Below are positions 1-7,040 of a stretch of 36,257 bases of DNA, piece after piece. The translations under genes were made by a program, and so were the position numbers. Each line of letters starts with the position of its first letter. Position 1 is the first letter of the stretch. The stretch is from Thermovibrio sp. (GTDB taxonomy: Bacteria > Aquificota > Aquificia > Desulfurobacteriales > Desulfurobacteriaceae): assembly GCA_015488335.1 (NCBI GenBank), contig WFNZ01000057.1:1-36257 (forward strand). Reading direction: 5' to 3'. Under the pieces are notes generated by a model. The model had not been told where the DNA came from, made no database searches, and worked only from the letters and a program-made list of their open reading frames with translations.

Positions 1-131
1 GGGTCGTCTGTGAATACTCCAGTTCTTGTTTCTTCTGTTGTTTGGTTGTTTCCTCCTCCGCCTCCACCACAGCTTGCCAGAATAAAGACAGTTGTTGCAA
101 GTCCTAAAAGGGTTCTTATTTTTTCTTTCAT
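1..131 (-). CDS. Lipoprotein, N-terminal part only (truncated by window edge)
   Basis: The ATG at 131-129 follows a strong ribosome site (AGGAGGG, about 8 bases upstream). The 43 visible residues are a classic type II signal peptide: a basic start MKEKIR, a hydrophobic core, and a lipobox LASC with the lipidated Cys at residue 21. A run of six glycines and a polar NNQTTEE linker follow, as is common for surface-tethered lipoproteins. The last visible residues (GVFTDDP) resemble the start of a short surface-protein motif, but this is too short to name a family. It lies 47 bases downstream of the glycosylase gene on the same strand. Seen: lipobox and ribosome site. Inferred: membrane-anchored, envelope location. 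Function unknown because the gene runs off the window. Confidence 0.75.
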   Translation of the reverse strand, partial: MKEKIRTLLGLATTVFILASCGGGGGGNNQTTEETRTGVFTDD

Positions 132-178
132 TCTCTTTCCCTCCTGTTGTTTTTAGATTTCTAATATTGGATTTTAGA

Positions 179-835
179 TTAATCAATTTTAGAAAGACAG
201 TCAAGAGAGAGAGGACAATTTTTACAGTTCGGTCTCTTTCTGCATTTTGTTTTTGAATGTTCAACGATGAGGGCGTGGAGCTCCCTGTAAACTTCAAGGT
301 TTTCTTCAACCGGTGGAATTTCGCTCTCTACAAGGCTTTTAACGGCTTCATAACTTAATTTTTCGGTTTCAGTTATCCCTAACCTGTAAAAGAGCCTTTT
401 TGTGTAGGCGTCTACTACAAACGAGGGTTTATCAAGGGCATAGAGGAGTATGCTGTCTGCCGTCTCCTTTCCAATTCCCTTTACTTTAAGGAGCTCCTTT
501 CTTAACTCTTCCTTTTCTCTCTTCTTCAGTTCCTCAATTCCGCCGTTTTCCAGTATAAATCTGCTCAAATTTTTCAGGTATCCAGCCTTTTGACGGAAAA
601 AGCCGGCAGGTTTTATGAGCTCCTGAAGTTTCCCATTGGGGCACGATAAAACAGCCTCTGGAGTTAATAGGTTTTCCCGTTTCAGGTTCTCTACAGCCTT
701 TTCTACGTTTTTCCAGTTCGTGTTCTGCGTTAAAACGGCTCCAACGCACACTTCAAAGGGGGTATCTGCCGGCCACCAGTTCTGTTTTCCGTAAGTTTTC
801 AGTAGAACTTTATAAATCTCCGTTATACTTTTCAT
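179..835 (-). CDS. Endonuclease III-family (HhH-GPD) DNA glycosylase, probably monofunctional
   Basis: Base-excision repair glycosylase of 218 aa, about the length of E. coli Nth. Visible features are a helix-hairpin-helix KGIGKETAD at about residues 119-127, the catalytic Asp at D142 (FVVDAY), and a C-terminal iron-sulfur cysteine set at C198, C204, C207 and C213. The Cys spacing is C-x5-C-x2-C-x5-C rather than the x6 first gap of classical Nth. The position of the lyase lysine in E. coli Nth (K120) is E124 here, as in the MagIII-like branch, so a lyase-free glycosylase acting on alkylated purines is more likely than a true endonuclease III. The exact substrate is inference. The gene is divergent from the PHP gene with only 30 bases between starts. 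Confidence 0.85.
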   Translation of the reverse strand: MKSITEIYKVLLKTYGKQNWWPADTPFEVCVGAVLTQNTNWKNVEKAVENLKRENLLTPEAVLSCPNGKLQELIKPAGFFRQKAGYLKNLSRFILENGGIEELKKREKEELRKELLKVKGIGKETADSILLYALDKPSFVVDAYTKRLFYRLGITETEKLSYEAVKSLVESEIPPVEENLEVYRELHALIVEHSKTKCRKRPNCKNCPLSLDCLSKID

Positions 836-865
836 ACTTCAGAAATCTATTTCGGAGTTTGAAGA

Positions 866-1528
866 ATGATAGATCTTCACACGCACACGTTTTTTAGCGA
901 CGGGGAGCTCCTTCCCAGCGAGCTTGTAAGAAGGGCAGAGGCCATAGGCTACAGGGCAATTGCCATAACAGACCACGCAGACTTCTCAAACTACAAATTT
1001 CTGTTAGAGAGGCTATACGAAACCTTAGAGGTTCTCAACGAGAATACCTCGGTTGTTGTCATTCCCGGCGTTGAGATTACGCACGTTCCACCTGCGAAAA
1101 TTCCAGAACTGATAGAAAGGTGCAGGGAAGCTGGAGCTAAAATCGTTGTGGTCCACGGAGAGACTGTTGTTGAGCCTGTTGCTCCGGGAACAAACAGGGC
1201 CGCAATTGAGGGGAGGGCTGACATCCTTGCCCATCCAGGCCTCATTACTCGGGAAGAGGTTGAGCTTGCGAGGGAGAACGGCGTTTACCTTGAGATTACG
1301 ACCCGCAGAGGCCACAGCATAACGAACGGTCACGTTGTGAAACTTGCTACAGAGGTGGGAGCTCCCCTGGTCATAAATACAGACTCCCACTCACCAGGAG
1401 ACCTTGTTACAAGGAGCTTTGCAATAACAGTTGGCGTTGGTGCCGGCCTTACAGTCCAGCAGGTTGAGGAGTGCTTTGGAAACAGCGAGGAATTAGTTAA
1501 GAGGTTGACTGGGAGAGAGCTCCGTTAG
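866..1528 (+). CDS. PHP-domain metal-dependent phosphoesterase (histidinol-phosphatase-like)
   Basis: A 220-aa single-domain PHP protein. Metal-binding motifs run in the expected order: HTHTFFSDG at residues 4-12, TDHAD at about 35-39, GVEIT, VHGET, HPG, and NTDSHS near residue 171. This is the full trinuclear-metal set, so the enzyme should be active on phosphoesters. Members of this group are often labelled histidinol phosphatase domain proteins, but the substrate cannot be read from sequence, and no histidine-biosynthesis gene is nearby. ATG start with GGAG about 9 bases upstream. The 3' end probably carries the promoter of the following tRNA-Sec gene. Family call firm; substrate unknown. 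Confidence 0.85.
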   Translation: MIDLHTHTFFSDGELLPSELVRRAEAIGYRAIAITDHADFSNYKFLLERLYETLEVLNENTSVVVIPGVEITHVPPAKIPELIERCREAGAKIVVVHGETVVEPVAPGTNRAAIEGRADILAHPGLITREEVELARENGVYLEITTRRGHSITNGHVVKLATEVGAPLVINTDSHSPGDLVTRSFAITVGVGAGLTVQQVEECFGNSEELVKRLTGRELR

Positions 1529-1531
1529 AAA
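1505..1531 (+). promoter_or_regulatory. Possible promoter of tRNA-Sec
   Basis: TTGACT at 1505-1510 and TAGAAA at 1526-1531, spaced 15 bases, lie inside the end of the PHP gene. A start point near 1538 would sit just before the tRNA 5' end at 1543. The -35 is good, but the -10 and spacing are poor. Confidence 0.3.
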
Positions 1532-1542
1532 TTTAACTTCCT

Positions 1543-1637
1543 GGAGGCGGACGGGGGCTGGTGTCCCCCCCGGACTTCAAATCCGGTGGCCCCGCTAAGA
1601 GCGGGGTGGTGGGTTCGATTCCCATCCGCCTCCGCCA
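1543..1637 (+). tRNA. selC: tRNA-Sec (anticodon UCA)
   Basis: A 95-base tRNA that decodes UGA as selenocysteine. It folds by eye into an 8-bp acceptor stem (GGAGGCGG at 1543-1550 with CCGCCTCC at 1626-1633), a G-rich D stem (1553-1557 with 1565-1569), an anticodon stem CCGGA/TCCGG with TCA at 1577-1579, a long variable arm (CCCCGC/GCGGGG, 1590-1606) and a T arm with TTCGATT loop. The discriminator is G1634 and CCA is encoded at 1635-1637. The 8-bp acceptor, UCA anticodon and long variable arm are the hallmarks of bacterial tRNA-Sec and exclude tRNA-Ser. It implies selA, selB, selD and at least one selenoprotein elsewhere; none is in this window. Its last base directly abuts the radA stop codon on the other strand. 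Confidence 0.97.
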
Positions 1638-2945
1638 CTAAACGAGGAGTTTCTCAGGAATTTCAGATATATGCTTTATTCCTTTAGCAACTTCAAATCC
1701 GTTCTTCTCTGCCTCTTTCTGGCGGAGCTCCTCTAACCTTACCTTTCTTACTTCCCCCGTTAAACCTATTTCCCCAAACAGCGCAACTTCCGGTTTTACA
1801 GGTCTGTCAAAATAGCTTGAGATAATTGCTGCGGCTACCGGCAGGTCTACGGCAGGCTCATCAACCTTTACTCCGCCAACAACGTTTACAAAAACGTCAA
1901 AATTCCTTAAGGGAATGCCAAGCTCTTTTTCAACGGTTGCAACAATAATGGAGAGCCTGTTGGCGTTAATCCCCTTTGCCTTTCTCTGTGGAGTTGTGAA
2001 AACAGCCCTTGTTACAAGTGCCTGAACCTCTAAAAGGATTGGCCTGCTACCTTCTATTCCTGCAAAAACAACGGAGCCTGCCTTCTCCTTCGGCCTCTCC
2101 TCTAAGAAAAACTGAGAAGGGTTTGGAACCTCTTTCAGTCCGGTTTCCGTCATCTCAAAAACGGCTAATTCTCCTGTTGAACCGAACCGGTTTTTAATAC
2201 TCCTAAATATTCTGAAGTTGTATCCCCTATCTCCCTCAAACTGGAAAACGGCATCAACTATGTGTTCCAGAACCTTTGGCCCTGCAATTGTTCCTTCCTT
2301 TGTAACGTGCCCCACTATGAAGCTGGTTATCCCTTTTCTTTTTGAGAGGTTTGTTATGAAAGCTGCACACTCTCTAACCTGAGAGACTGAACCTGCTGCA
2401 GACTCTATGTAGGGAAGGTAGAGGGTCTGAATGGAGTCGTAAATGGTTAAAACGGGGTTTACCTTTTCAACCTGTTTGGATATCTCTTCTAAGTTGTTCT
2501 CTGAGTAGATAAAAAGGTTTTCTTTTTCAGCCTTTAACCGCTTTGCCCTCAGTGCTATCTGTTCCGGAGATTCCTCCGCCGTTACGTAGAGGACCTTTCC
2601 CCTATCTGCAAAAAGGCTTGCAACCTGAAGGAGAAAGGTTGATTTCCCGATTCCGGGCTCTCCGGAAATCAGTGAAACTGAGCCTTTTACTACTCCACCG
2701 CCTAAAACTCTGTCAAACTCTAGTATCCCAGTTTTCTCTCTCTGCTCTTGGGAGCTCCCAACTTCCGTTATGGGGACAGGGGAAGATGTTGATGGGCTTA
2801 CCCACGAAGAACGGTGTTTGGGCTCTGTCCTTCCAACTTCCTCAACCAAACTGCTCCACTCTCCACACTCGGGGCACTTTCCTACCCATTTGGGAGTTCT
2901 GTATCCACACTTCTGGCAGACGTAAACAGTCTTTTTCTTTGCCAA
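1638..2945 (-). CDS. radA: DNA repair protein RadA
   Basis: RecA-like branch-migration ATPase of 435 aa, the usual RadA length. An N-terminal zinc finger has C10, C13, C24 and C27. Walker A is GEPGIGKS at 95-102. The RadA-specific KNRFG motif (IKNRFGST) follows, and the C-terminal third is the Lon-protease-like domain (NVVGGVKVDEPAVDLPVA region). It helps process recombination intermediates alongside RecA. The start is TTG with AGGTG about 5 bases upstream, giving MAKKKTVYVC as in homologues. The gene follows feoB by 19 bases on the same strand, so it may be partly co-transcribed with feoAB; this is context only, with no functional link known. Its 3' end meets tRNA-Sec head-on with no spacer. 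Confidence 0.95.
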   Translation of the reverse strand: MAKKKTVYVCQKCGYRTPKWVGKCPECGEWSSLVEEVGRTEPKHRSSWVSPSTSSPVPITEVGSSQEQREKTGILEFDRVLGGGVVKGSVSLISGEPGIGKSTFLLQVASLFADRGKVLYVTAEESPEQIALRAKRLKAEKENLFIYSENNLEEISKQVEKVNPVLTIYDSIQTLYLPYIESAAGSVSQVRECAAFITNLSKRKGITSFIVGHVTKEGTIAGPKVLEHIVDAVFQFEGDRGYNFRIFRSIKNRFGSTGELAVFEMTETGLKEVPNPSQFFLEERPKEKAGSVVFAGIEGSRPILLEVQALVTRAVFTTPQRKAKGINANRLSIIVATVEKELGIPLRNFDVFVNVVGGVKVDEPAVDLPVAAAIISSYFDRPVKPEVALFGEIGLTGEVRKVRLEELRQKEAEKNGFEVAKGIKHISEIPEKLLV

Positions 2946-2964
2946 GTTTCACCTAAAATTCAGT

Positions 2965-4989
2965 TCACAAAAGAACTTTTGCTACGTGATATGTGATAAA
3001 GGCCAGAATCCAGGCCATTGTTAAATCTATTGCAATTACTCCTAAAGTGAACTTCCAGCTGTTACTCTCCTGCCTTATTGCAGCCATCGTTGCAGCGCAC
3101 GGCGTGTAAAGAAGCGTAAATACCAAAAACGCCAGAGCACTTTCCGGAGTAAAAACACTTCTGAGAACTTCAACAAGCCCCGACTCTCCCGTCCCGTAAA
3201 GGGTTCCAAGGGTTCCGATAACGACCTCTTTCGCCAGAGCTCCCAGTATCAGTCCAACAACCGGTTTCCAGTCGTAGATCCCTATGGGATGAAATAGAGG
3301 AGTTAGAGCTTTTCCTACATGGCCTATTAAACTGTTTTCACCGGCATATTTCGCACCGGGAGGGAGCGAAGCAAGTGCCCAGACGAGAACTGAAACGGCG
3401 AATATTATCGTTCCAGCCCTGTAGAGGAAGTCCTTTACCTCAATCCAGGTTTCGTTGAAGACAACGTTCCAGGAGGGGAGTTTGTAAGAGGGGAGCTCTA
3501 TAAAGAACTCATCCTCTTCCTGCCTGTAAACAAACCTTGACATAAAAAAAGCAAGGAGAAGGGCAAGAACTATTCCAAGCAGGTATAGTCCCATTATTAC
3601 CGTTGCCTGGTGTTCTTTAAAAAAGGCGGCAACAAATACTGTATAAACCGTTAGCCTTGCACTACACGACATCCAGGGAATTGCGGCCATTGTGACGAGC
3701 TTCTGAAAAGGAGACCTCATTGCCCTTGTTGCGTAAACGGCTGGAACGTTACATCCAAATCCTAAAATCATTGGTATAACGGAAGCACCACTAAGGCCAA
3801 AAACTTTAACAAAGTTGTCCCAAAGTGCTGCAGCCCTTGCCATGTAGCCTGAGTCTTCAAGGATTGACATCAGAAAGAAGAGGATTCCAAGTATTGGAAG
3901 AAAGACAACAACAGCGCCAACTCCACCTAAAATTCCGTCGTTTATGAGTGAGAGCAGGGGCTCTGGTAGAAAGCTTAGATACGTCTTAACAAGTTCCGGT
4001 AGCCAGTTGCTGAAAATTCTGTCTATCAGCTCTGTGAAGGGCTGGCTGAATGCGAAAGTCAGTTTAAAAACCAACCACATTATGAAGAAGAAGATGGGAA
4101 TTCCCGTTATGGGGTTTGTTATTACGCGATCAATCTTATCGCTCAGTGTTTCAGATTCGGCCGGCGAGGAGCTCCCTACAACCTCTTTAGCAATCTTAGA
4201 GGCCAGTAAAAACCTTTCTTTTGAAACAAAAGTTGGAAGATCCAGGCCAAACCGCTCTTTTACTTCTTTCTCTATTTGTTCTATTTCTTCTAAAATAGTT
4301 TTACTATCCTTTAGATATTTTTCAGCAATTTTTAAGATTTCTGGATCTTTCTCAAGGAGTTTTATCGCAAACCACCGTAAATTGTAGGGGAAGTTTGAAT
4401 CAACCTGATTTTCTATTTTAAGTTTTAGTAGATCTATAGCTTCTTCTAAAAATTCAGAATATACGGGAGTAAAACCTTCAGGTTTTATATCTCCCGTTGC
4501 CATCTGCAAAAAAATTTCTGAGAGGTCGTTAAAACCTTCTCTTTTAGCAGCGGAAACACTAACGACTGGAAGTTTCAGTATTTTTGAAAGCTTCTTTTTG
4601 TCTATTGAAAATTTCAGTTTCTCAAGTTCATCAATTTTGTTTAGAGCAATTACAGGTTTAATTCCCATATCCAACAGTTCAAGGGTCAGGTAGAGGTTCC
4701 TTCCAAGGAGGGTTGCATCAATAACGTTTGCAACAACGTCGTAGTCGCTGCTCAGTAGGAAATTCCTTGTAACCCTCTCTTCAAGGGAGTAGGAAGTGAG
4801 ACTGTATATACCGGGAAGGTCTATGAGTTCAATATCAAAACCCCGAAAGTGGTATCTGCCAGTCTTCTTCTGGACGGTTACTCCTGGCCAGTTCCCAACC
4901 ATCTCATTTGTTCCGGCCAGGGCGTTCATAATGGCTGTCTTTCCAACGTTCGGATTACCTACGAGAGCTACCCGTATCTCCCTCTTCAT
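2965..4989 (-). CDS. feoB: Ferrous iron transport protein B
   Basis: Inner-membrane Fe(II) transporter with an N-terminal G domain, 674 aa. The G1 motif GNPNVGKT is at about residues 10-17, the G3 region is DLPGIYSL, and the G4 motif is NKID. A helical linker leads to the membrane part, which starts near residue 285 (ITNPITGIPIFFF). It contains the two gate-like repeats expected of the family, including the cysteine-bearing segments GFGCNVPA and PWMSCSAR. It is somewhat shorter than E. coli FeoB (773 aa) but complete. Its start overlaps the feoA stop by 4 bases (ATGA), which points to translational coupling. It is driven by the feoA promoter. Confidence 0.96.
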   Translation of the reverse strand: MKREIRVALVGNPNVGKTAIMNALAGTNEMVGNWPGVTVQKKTGRYHFRGFDIELIDLPGIYSLTSYSLEERVTRNFLLSSDYDVVANVIDATLLGRNLYLTLELLDMGIKPVIALNKIDELEKLKFSIDKKKLSKILKLPVVSVSAAKREGFNDLSEIFLQMATGDIKPEGFTPVYSEFLEEAIDLLKLKIENQVDSNFPYNLRWFAIKLLEKDPEILKIAEKYLKDSKTILEEIEQIEKEVKERFGLDLPTFVSKERFLLASKIAKEVVGSSSPAESETLSDKIDRVITNPITGIPIFFFIMWLVFKLTFAFSQPFTELIDRIFSNWLPELVKTYLSFLPEPLLSLINDGILGGVGAVVVFLPILGILFFLMSILEDSGYMARAAALWDNFVKVFGLSGASVIPMILGFGCNVPAVYATRAMRSPFQKLVTMAAIPWMSCSARLTVYTVFVAAFFKEHQATVIMGLYLLGIVLALLLAFFMSRFVYRQEEDEFFIELPSYKLPSWNVVFNETWIEVKDFLYRAGTIIFAVSVLVWALASLPPGAKYAGENSLIGHVGKALTPLFHPIGIYDWKPVVGLILGALAKEVVIGTLGTLYGTGESGLVEVLRSVFTPESALAFLVFTLLYTPCAATMAAIRQESNSWKFTLGVIAIDLTMAWILAFITYHVAKVLL

Positions 4990-5204
4990 ACCTCTTTCAC
5001 CTCAATCTTTGCTGCCATTCCCTTTCCAAGGGCGATTCTGCTTCCCGCTACCTCAACAATAAGGGGTCCGGGTGGGGACTTGACGACTTTGATGGGAGCT
5101 CCCGGGTAAAGTCCAATAGCAGATAGTCTGTTTCTGACTCCCATCCCACCTTCTATATCAACAACCTGAACCGTTTTCCCTTCAGGAACATCTATGAGTT
5201 TCAT
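4986..5204 (-). CDS. feoA: Ferrous iron transport protein A
   Basis: A small cytosolic SH3-like partner of FeoB, 72 aa. The body reads as a typical FeoA beta-barrel: a hydrophobic start (MKLIDVPEGKTVQVV), GMGVRNRLSAIGLYPGAPI in the middle, and IALGKGMAAKIEV near the end. ATG start with AGGAGG about 9 bases upstream. It is the first gene of feoAB and has its own near-consensus promoter with an overlapping palindrome. No FeoC-like gene follows; radA comes next. Confidence 0.93.
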   Translation of the reverse strand: MKLIDVPEGKTVQVVDIEGGMGVRNRLSAIGLYPGAPIKVVKSPPGPLIVEVAGSRIALGKGMAAKIEVKEV

Positions 5205-5219
5205 ACTCCATCCTCCTGT

Positions 5220-5239
5220 AAGTTAGATAGTATTAACTT
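5220..5239. promoter_or_regulatory. Palindromic operator candidate over the feoAB -10
   Basis: AAGTTA (5220-5225) and TAACTT (5234-5239) form a perfect 6-bp inverted repeat around 8 bases. The site covers the whole -10 and the likely start point, the usual place for an iron-dependent repressor such as Fur or a DtxR/MntR-type protein. The repeat is seen; the regulator is inferred. It does not match the E. coli Fur box well. Confidence 0.5.
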
Positions 5240-5255
5240 TATTTGTAATTGTCAA
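5227..5255 (-). promoter_or_regulatory. feoAB promoter (sigma-70 type)
   Basis: On the minus strand TTGACA (5255-5250) and TACTAT (5232-5227) are separated by exactly 17 bases. The -35 is perfect and the -10 matches five of six. The start point would be near 5220, just upstream of the feoA ribosome site. Confidence 0.8.
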
Positions 5256-5318
5256 CTTCAAAATCCTGTTAAAGATTCAATTGAAGCAGAGATATAAAAT
5301 TTTGGCTAAAAAACGGGA

Positions 5319-5993
5319 ATGGGGTTGAAAGTCATGAACCTGGTGATAGTTTCTGTTGTTATTTTCATCTTAATTTCACTGTACCTTGTATGGCCTATTA
5401 TTCGCCAGAAAGATAGGTTCATATTCAGTGAAGATGAGCTGAAAAGGAGTTTGCAGGAGATTTATAAGAATGTTAAAGGAGAAGTTTTTGTCCATGCAGG
5501 GGAGGCCAATGTTAAAACTTATTCTCAATTGAAACCTGTAATTGAGAGTTTTCTCAACAAGAATCCACAGAATAGAGTTATTTTCGTTATAGGACCAATT
5601 ATTTCTATTAAACCAGAAATATACAAGCGGTTACAGAAGAATAAATTTAGTGATTTAAAAGTGGAAGAATTGCACCCTCTTTTTGATTTACTCTTTAAAT
5701 ATCCGGATAAAGTTAATATTTATTATAAAAAAGATGACAGTTTCAAAGATATAAACCACTTTGCTATAGGTGGTAATTACCTGTATATGGAGGCTTTTCA
5801 TAAGCCACTTCAGGAGAGGAAAGCCATACTTGTAGAGAGCCCTGTGTCAAGTCTGCGGAAAAAATATGATAAATTTAAAAAATTACTCTTAAATAGTAAA
5901 AGCAAAATAATTAGATTAAGTCCTGATAAAGAAAAGTTAAAAAAACTAATAGAAAGTGGACAAATAAAGTTCAGTGACTTCCGGGCTGCTTAG
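5319..5993 (+). CDS. Unknown membrane-anchored protein, possibly a degenerate PLD-like domain
   Basis: A 224-aa protein with one N-terminal membrane segment (about residues 6-26, then WPIIRQKDR) and a cytosolic or periplasmic domain rich in Lys and Ile. The region VFVHAGEANVKTYSQL...VIFVIGPIIS and a later NHFAIGGNYLYME followed by H resemble the layout of phospholipase-D-like domains, but a proper HxKxxxxD motif is absent. I treat that as a hint, not a call. The start is either ATG 5319 or ATG 5334 (MNLVIV), neither with a strong ribosome site. Codon use is strikingly A/T-rich (many AAA, AAT, ATA), unlike feoB or ppa, which suggests later acquisition or low expression. It is followed by 14 bases and the broken gene at 6008. 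Confidence 0.6.
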   Translation: MGLKVMNLVIVSVVIFILISLYLVWPIIRQKDRFIFSEDELKRSLQEIYKNVKGEVFVHAGEANVKTYSQLKPVIESFLNKNPQNRVIFVIGPIISIKPEIYKRLQKNKFSDLKVEELHPLFDLLFKYPDKVNIYYKKDDSFKDINHFAIGGNYLYMEAFHKPLQERKAILVESPVSSLRKKYDKFKKLLLNSKSKIIRLSPDKEKLKKLIESGQIKFSDFRAA

Positions 5994-6007
5994 CTTACGG
6001 AGGGAAA

Positions 6008-6397
6008 ATGACAGATGCTGCTGTCCTGACAATGATTTCTACTCTAATTTTGATGGTTTTAACACTGTCAAGTGTTATTTTATTTCAGATACCTCTTTTA
6101 GATTCCTCTTTTCTTGTTTACGAGAAATTTCATATTGGTAAAATTGTTGTTGTAATACATAAATTGGTTAGTAGTTGGAGTATAGTGATAGGTATCCTGT
6201 GGCTTTTTTATTTCTGTTTTTTTGACAGTTCCACTTTTTCAAAATGTAGCAAGGGTTAAGTTTTTATTTATTCATTAAGCTTAGAATTAGTTGCTGTTTT
6301 ACTTATACTCTCCGGGTTTATTGGCTTTGCGATTCTCCGTTTATTACCTCCAGAAGTAATCGCCATAAATAGAACTAAAAAGGAAGTCGGGTTATAA
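6008..6397 (+). pseudogene. Small integral membrane protein gene, apparently frameshifted
   Basis: The ATG at 6008 has GGAGGG upstream and opens a hydrophobic reading frame (MTDAAVLTMISTLILMVL...) that runs to about 6200. It then degrades to FCFFDSSTFSKCSKG and stops at TAA 6257-6259. The +1 frame from about 6200 reads more like a membrane protein (FFISVFLTVPLFQNVARVKFLFIH) and stops at 6276. The original frame then resumes as LSLELVAVLLILSGFIGF...KKEVGL to a TAA at 6395-6397. Two compensating one-base shifts, near the T-run at 6193 and at about 6270, would give one protein of about 129 aa with three or four membrane segments. It may be a true pseudogene or homopolymer sequencing errors. Family not recognised. 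Confidence 0.6.
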
Positions 6398-6420
6398 TCC
6401 TCCCAAAATGTATAGGGAGG
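6393..6420 (+). promoter_or_regulatory. ppa -10 box and ribosome-site palindrome
   Basis: TATAAT lies at 6393-6398; no good -35 is visible. Directly after it CCTCCC (6399-6404) and GGGAGG (6415-6420) form a perfect 6-bp inverted repeat with a 10-base loop. The right arm is the ppa Shine-Dalgarno, 6 bases before ATG 6427. If transcription starts upstream of 6399 the hairpin would hide the ribosome site; from this -10, the start would fall near 6405 and remove the left arm. Confidence 0.5.
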
Positions 6421-6426
6421 TTTGAT

Positions 6427-6951
6427 ATGGACGTAAAGAAAATACCACCAGGAAAAAAACCACCGGAAGATATCTACGCAGTTATTGAGATTCCTCAGGG
6501 TTCCAACGTTAAGTATGAGGTTGATAAGGAAAGCGGAGCTGTTTTTGTAGACCGTTTCCTCTTCACTCCCATGTTCTACCCTGCAAACTACGGTTTCGTT
6601 CCAAACACGCTTGCAGACGACGGAGACCCGATAGACGTTCTGGTCATCTCAAGGCAGCCTGTTGTTCCCGGAAGCGTTATAAGATGCAGACCAATAGGCG
6701 TTCTTGTAATGGAAGATGAAAACGGTAAAGATGAGAAAATAATTGCTGTTCCAGTTAATAAGTTAGACCTCACATTTAAGAACGTTAAAGAGATTACAGA
6801 TCTTCCAGAAGCCACACTCAACGAAATTAAACACTTCTTTGAGCACTACAAAGACCTTGAACCCGGAAAATGGGTAAAAGTTAAAGAGTTTAAGGGAAGC
6901 GAAGTTGCCAAAGAGATGATAATGAAGGCCGTTGAGAACTTCTCAAAATAA
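6427..6951 (+). CDS. ppa: Inorganic pyrophosphatase
   Basis: Cytosolic family I pyrophosphatase of 174 aa, the normal bacterial length. It hydrolyses PPi to two phosphates and so pulls biosynthetic reactions forward. The signature DGDPIDVLV, which carries the three metal-binding aspartates, lies near residues 65-73. [29 protein letters not shown] and the C-terminal [17 protein letters not shown] helix segment are all present, and none of the key residues appears missing. ATG start with GGGAGG 6 bases upstream. It appears monocistronic: a promoter element lies just before it and a GC-rich hairpin just after. Confidence 0.96.
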   Translation: MDVKKIPPGKKPPEDIYAVIEIPQGSNVKYEVDKESGAVFVDRFLFTPMFYPANYGFVPNTLADDGDPIDVLVISRQPVVPGSVIRCRPIGVLVMEDENGKDEKIIAVPVNKLDLTFKNVKEITDLPEATLNEIKHFFEHYKDLEPGKWVKVKEFKGSEVAKEMIMKAVENFSK

Positions 6952-6958
6952 CGACTCT

Positions 6959-6975
6959 GCCCCCAACTTGGGGGC
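6959..6975 (+). terminator. Hairpin after ppa, probable terminator
   Basis: GCCCCCA (6959-6965) and TGGGGGC (6969-6975) form a 7-bp stem with a 3-base loop, 7 bases after the ppa stop. The following bases are TTATAT, so the U-tract is weak; a stronger T-run comes only at 6994. Confidence 0.6.
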
Positions 6976-6980
6976 TTATA

Positions 6981-7007
6981 TAAAATCATTCTGTTTTTTG
7001 CCGATAA
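6981..7007 (+). promoter_or_regulatory. Sigma-28 (FliA) promoter of the chemotaxis receptor
   Basis: TAAA at 6981-6984, 15 bases, then GCCGATAA at 7000-7007. This is an exact match to the flagellar sigma-28 consensus (TAAA-N15-GCCGATAA). It sits 33 bases before the TTG start of the receptor gene, leaving a leader of about 25 bases with AGAGG. Confidence 0.88.
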
Positions 7008-7040
7008 GTTAACTGTGAATCACTATTCAAAGAGGATGAC

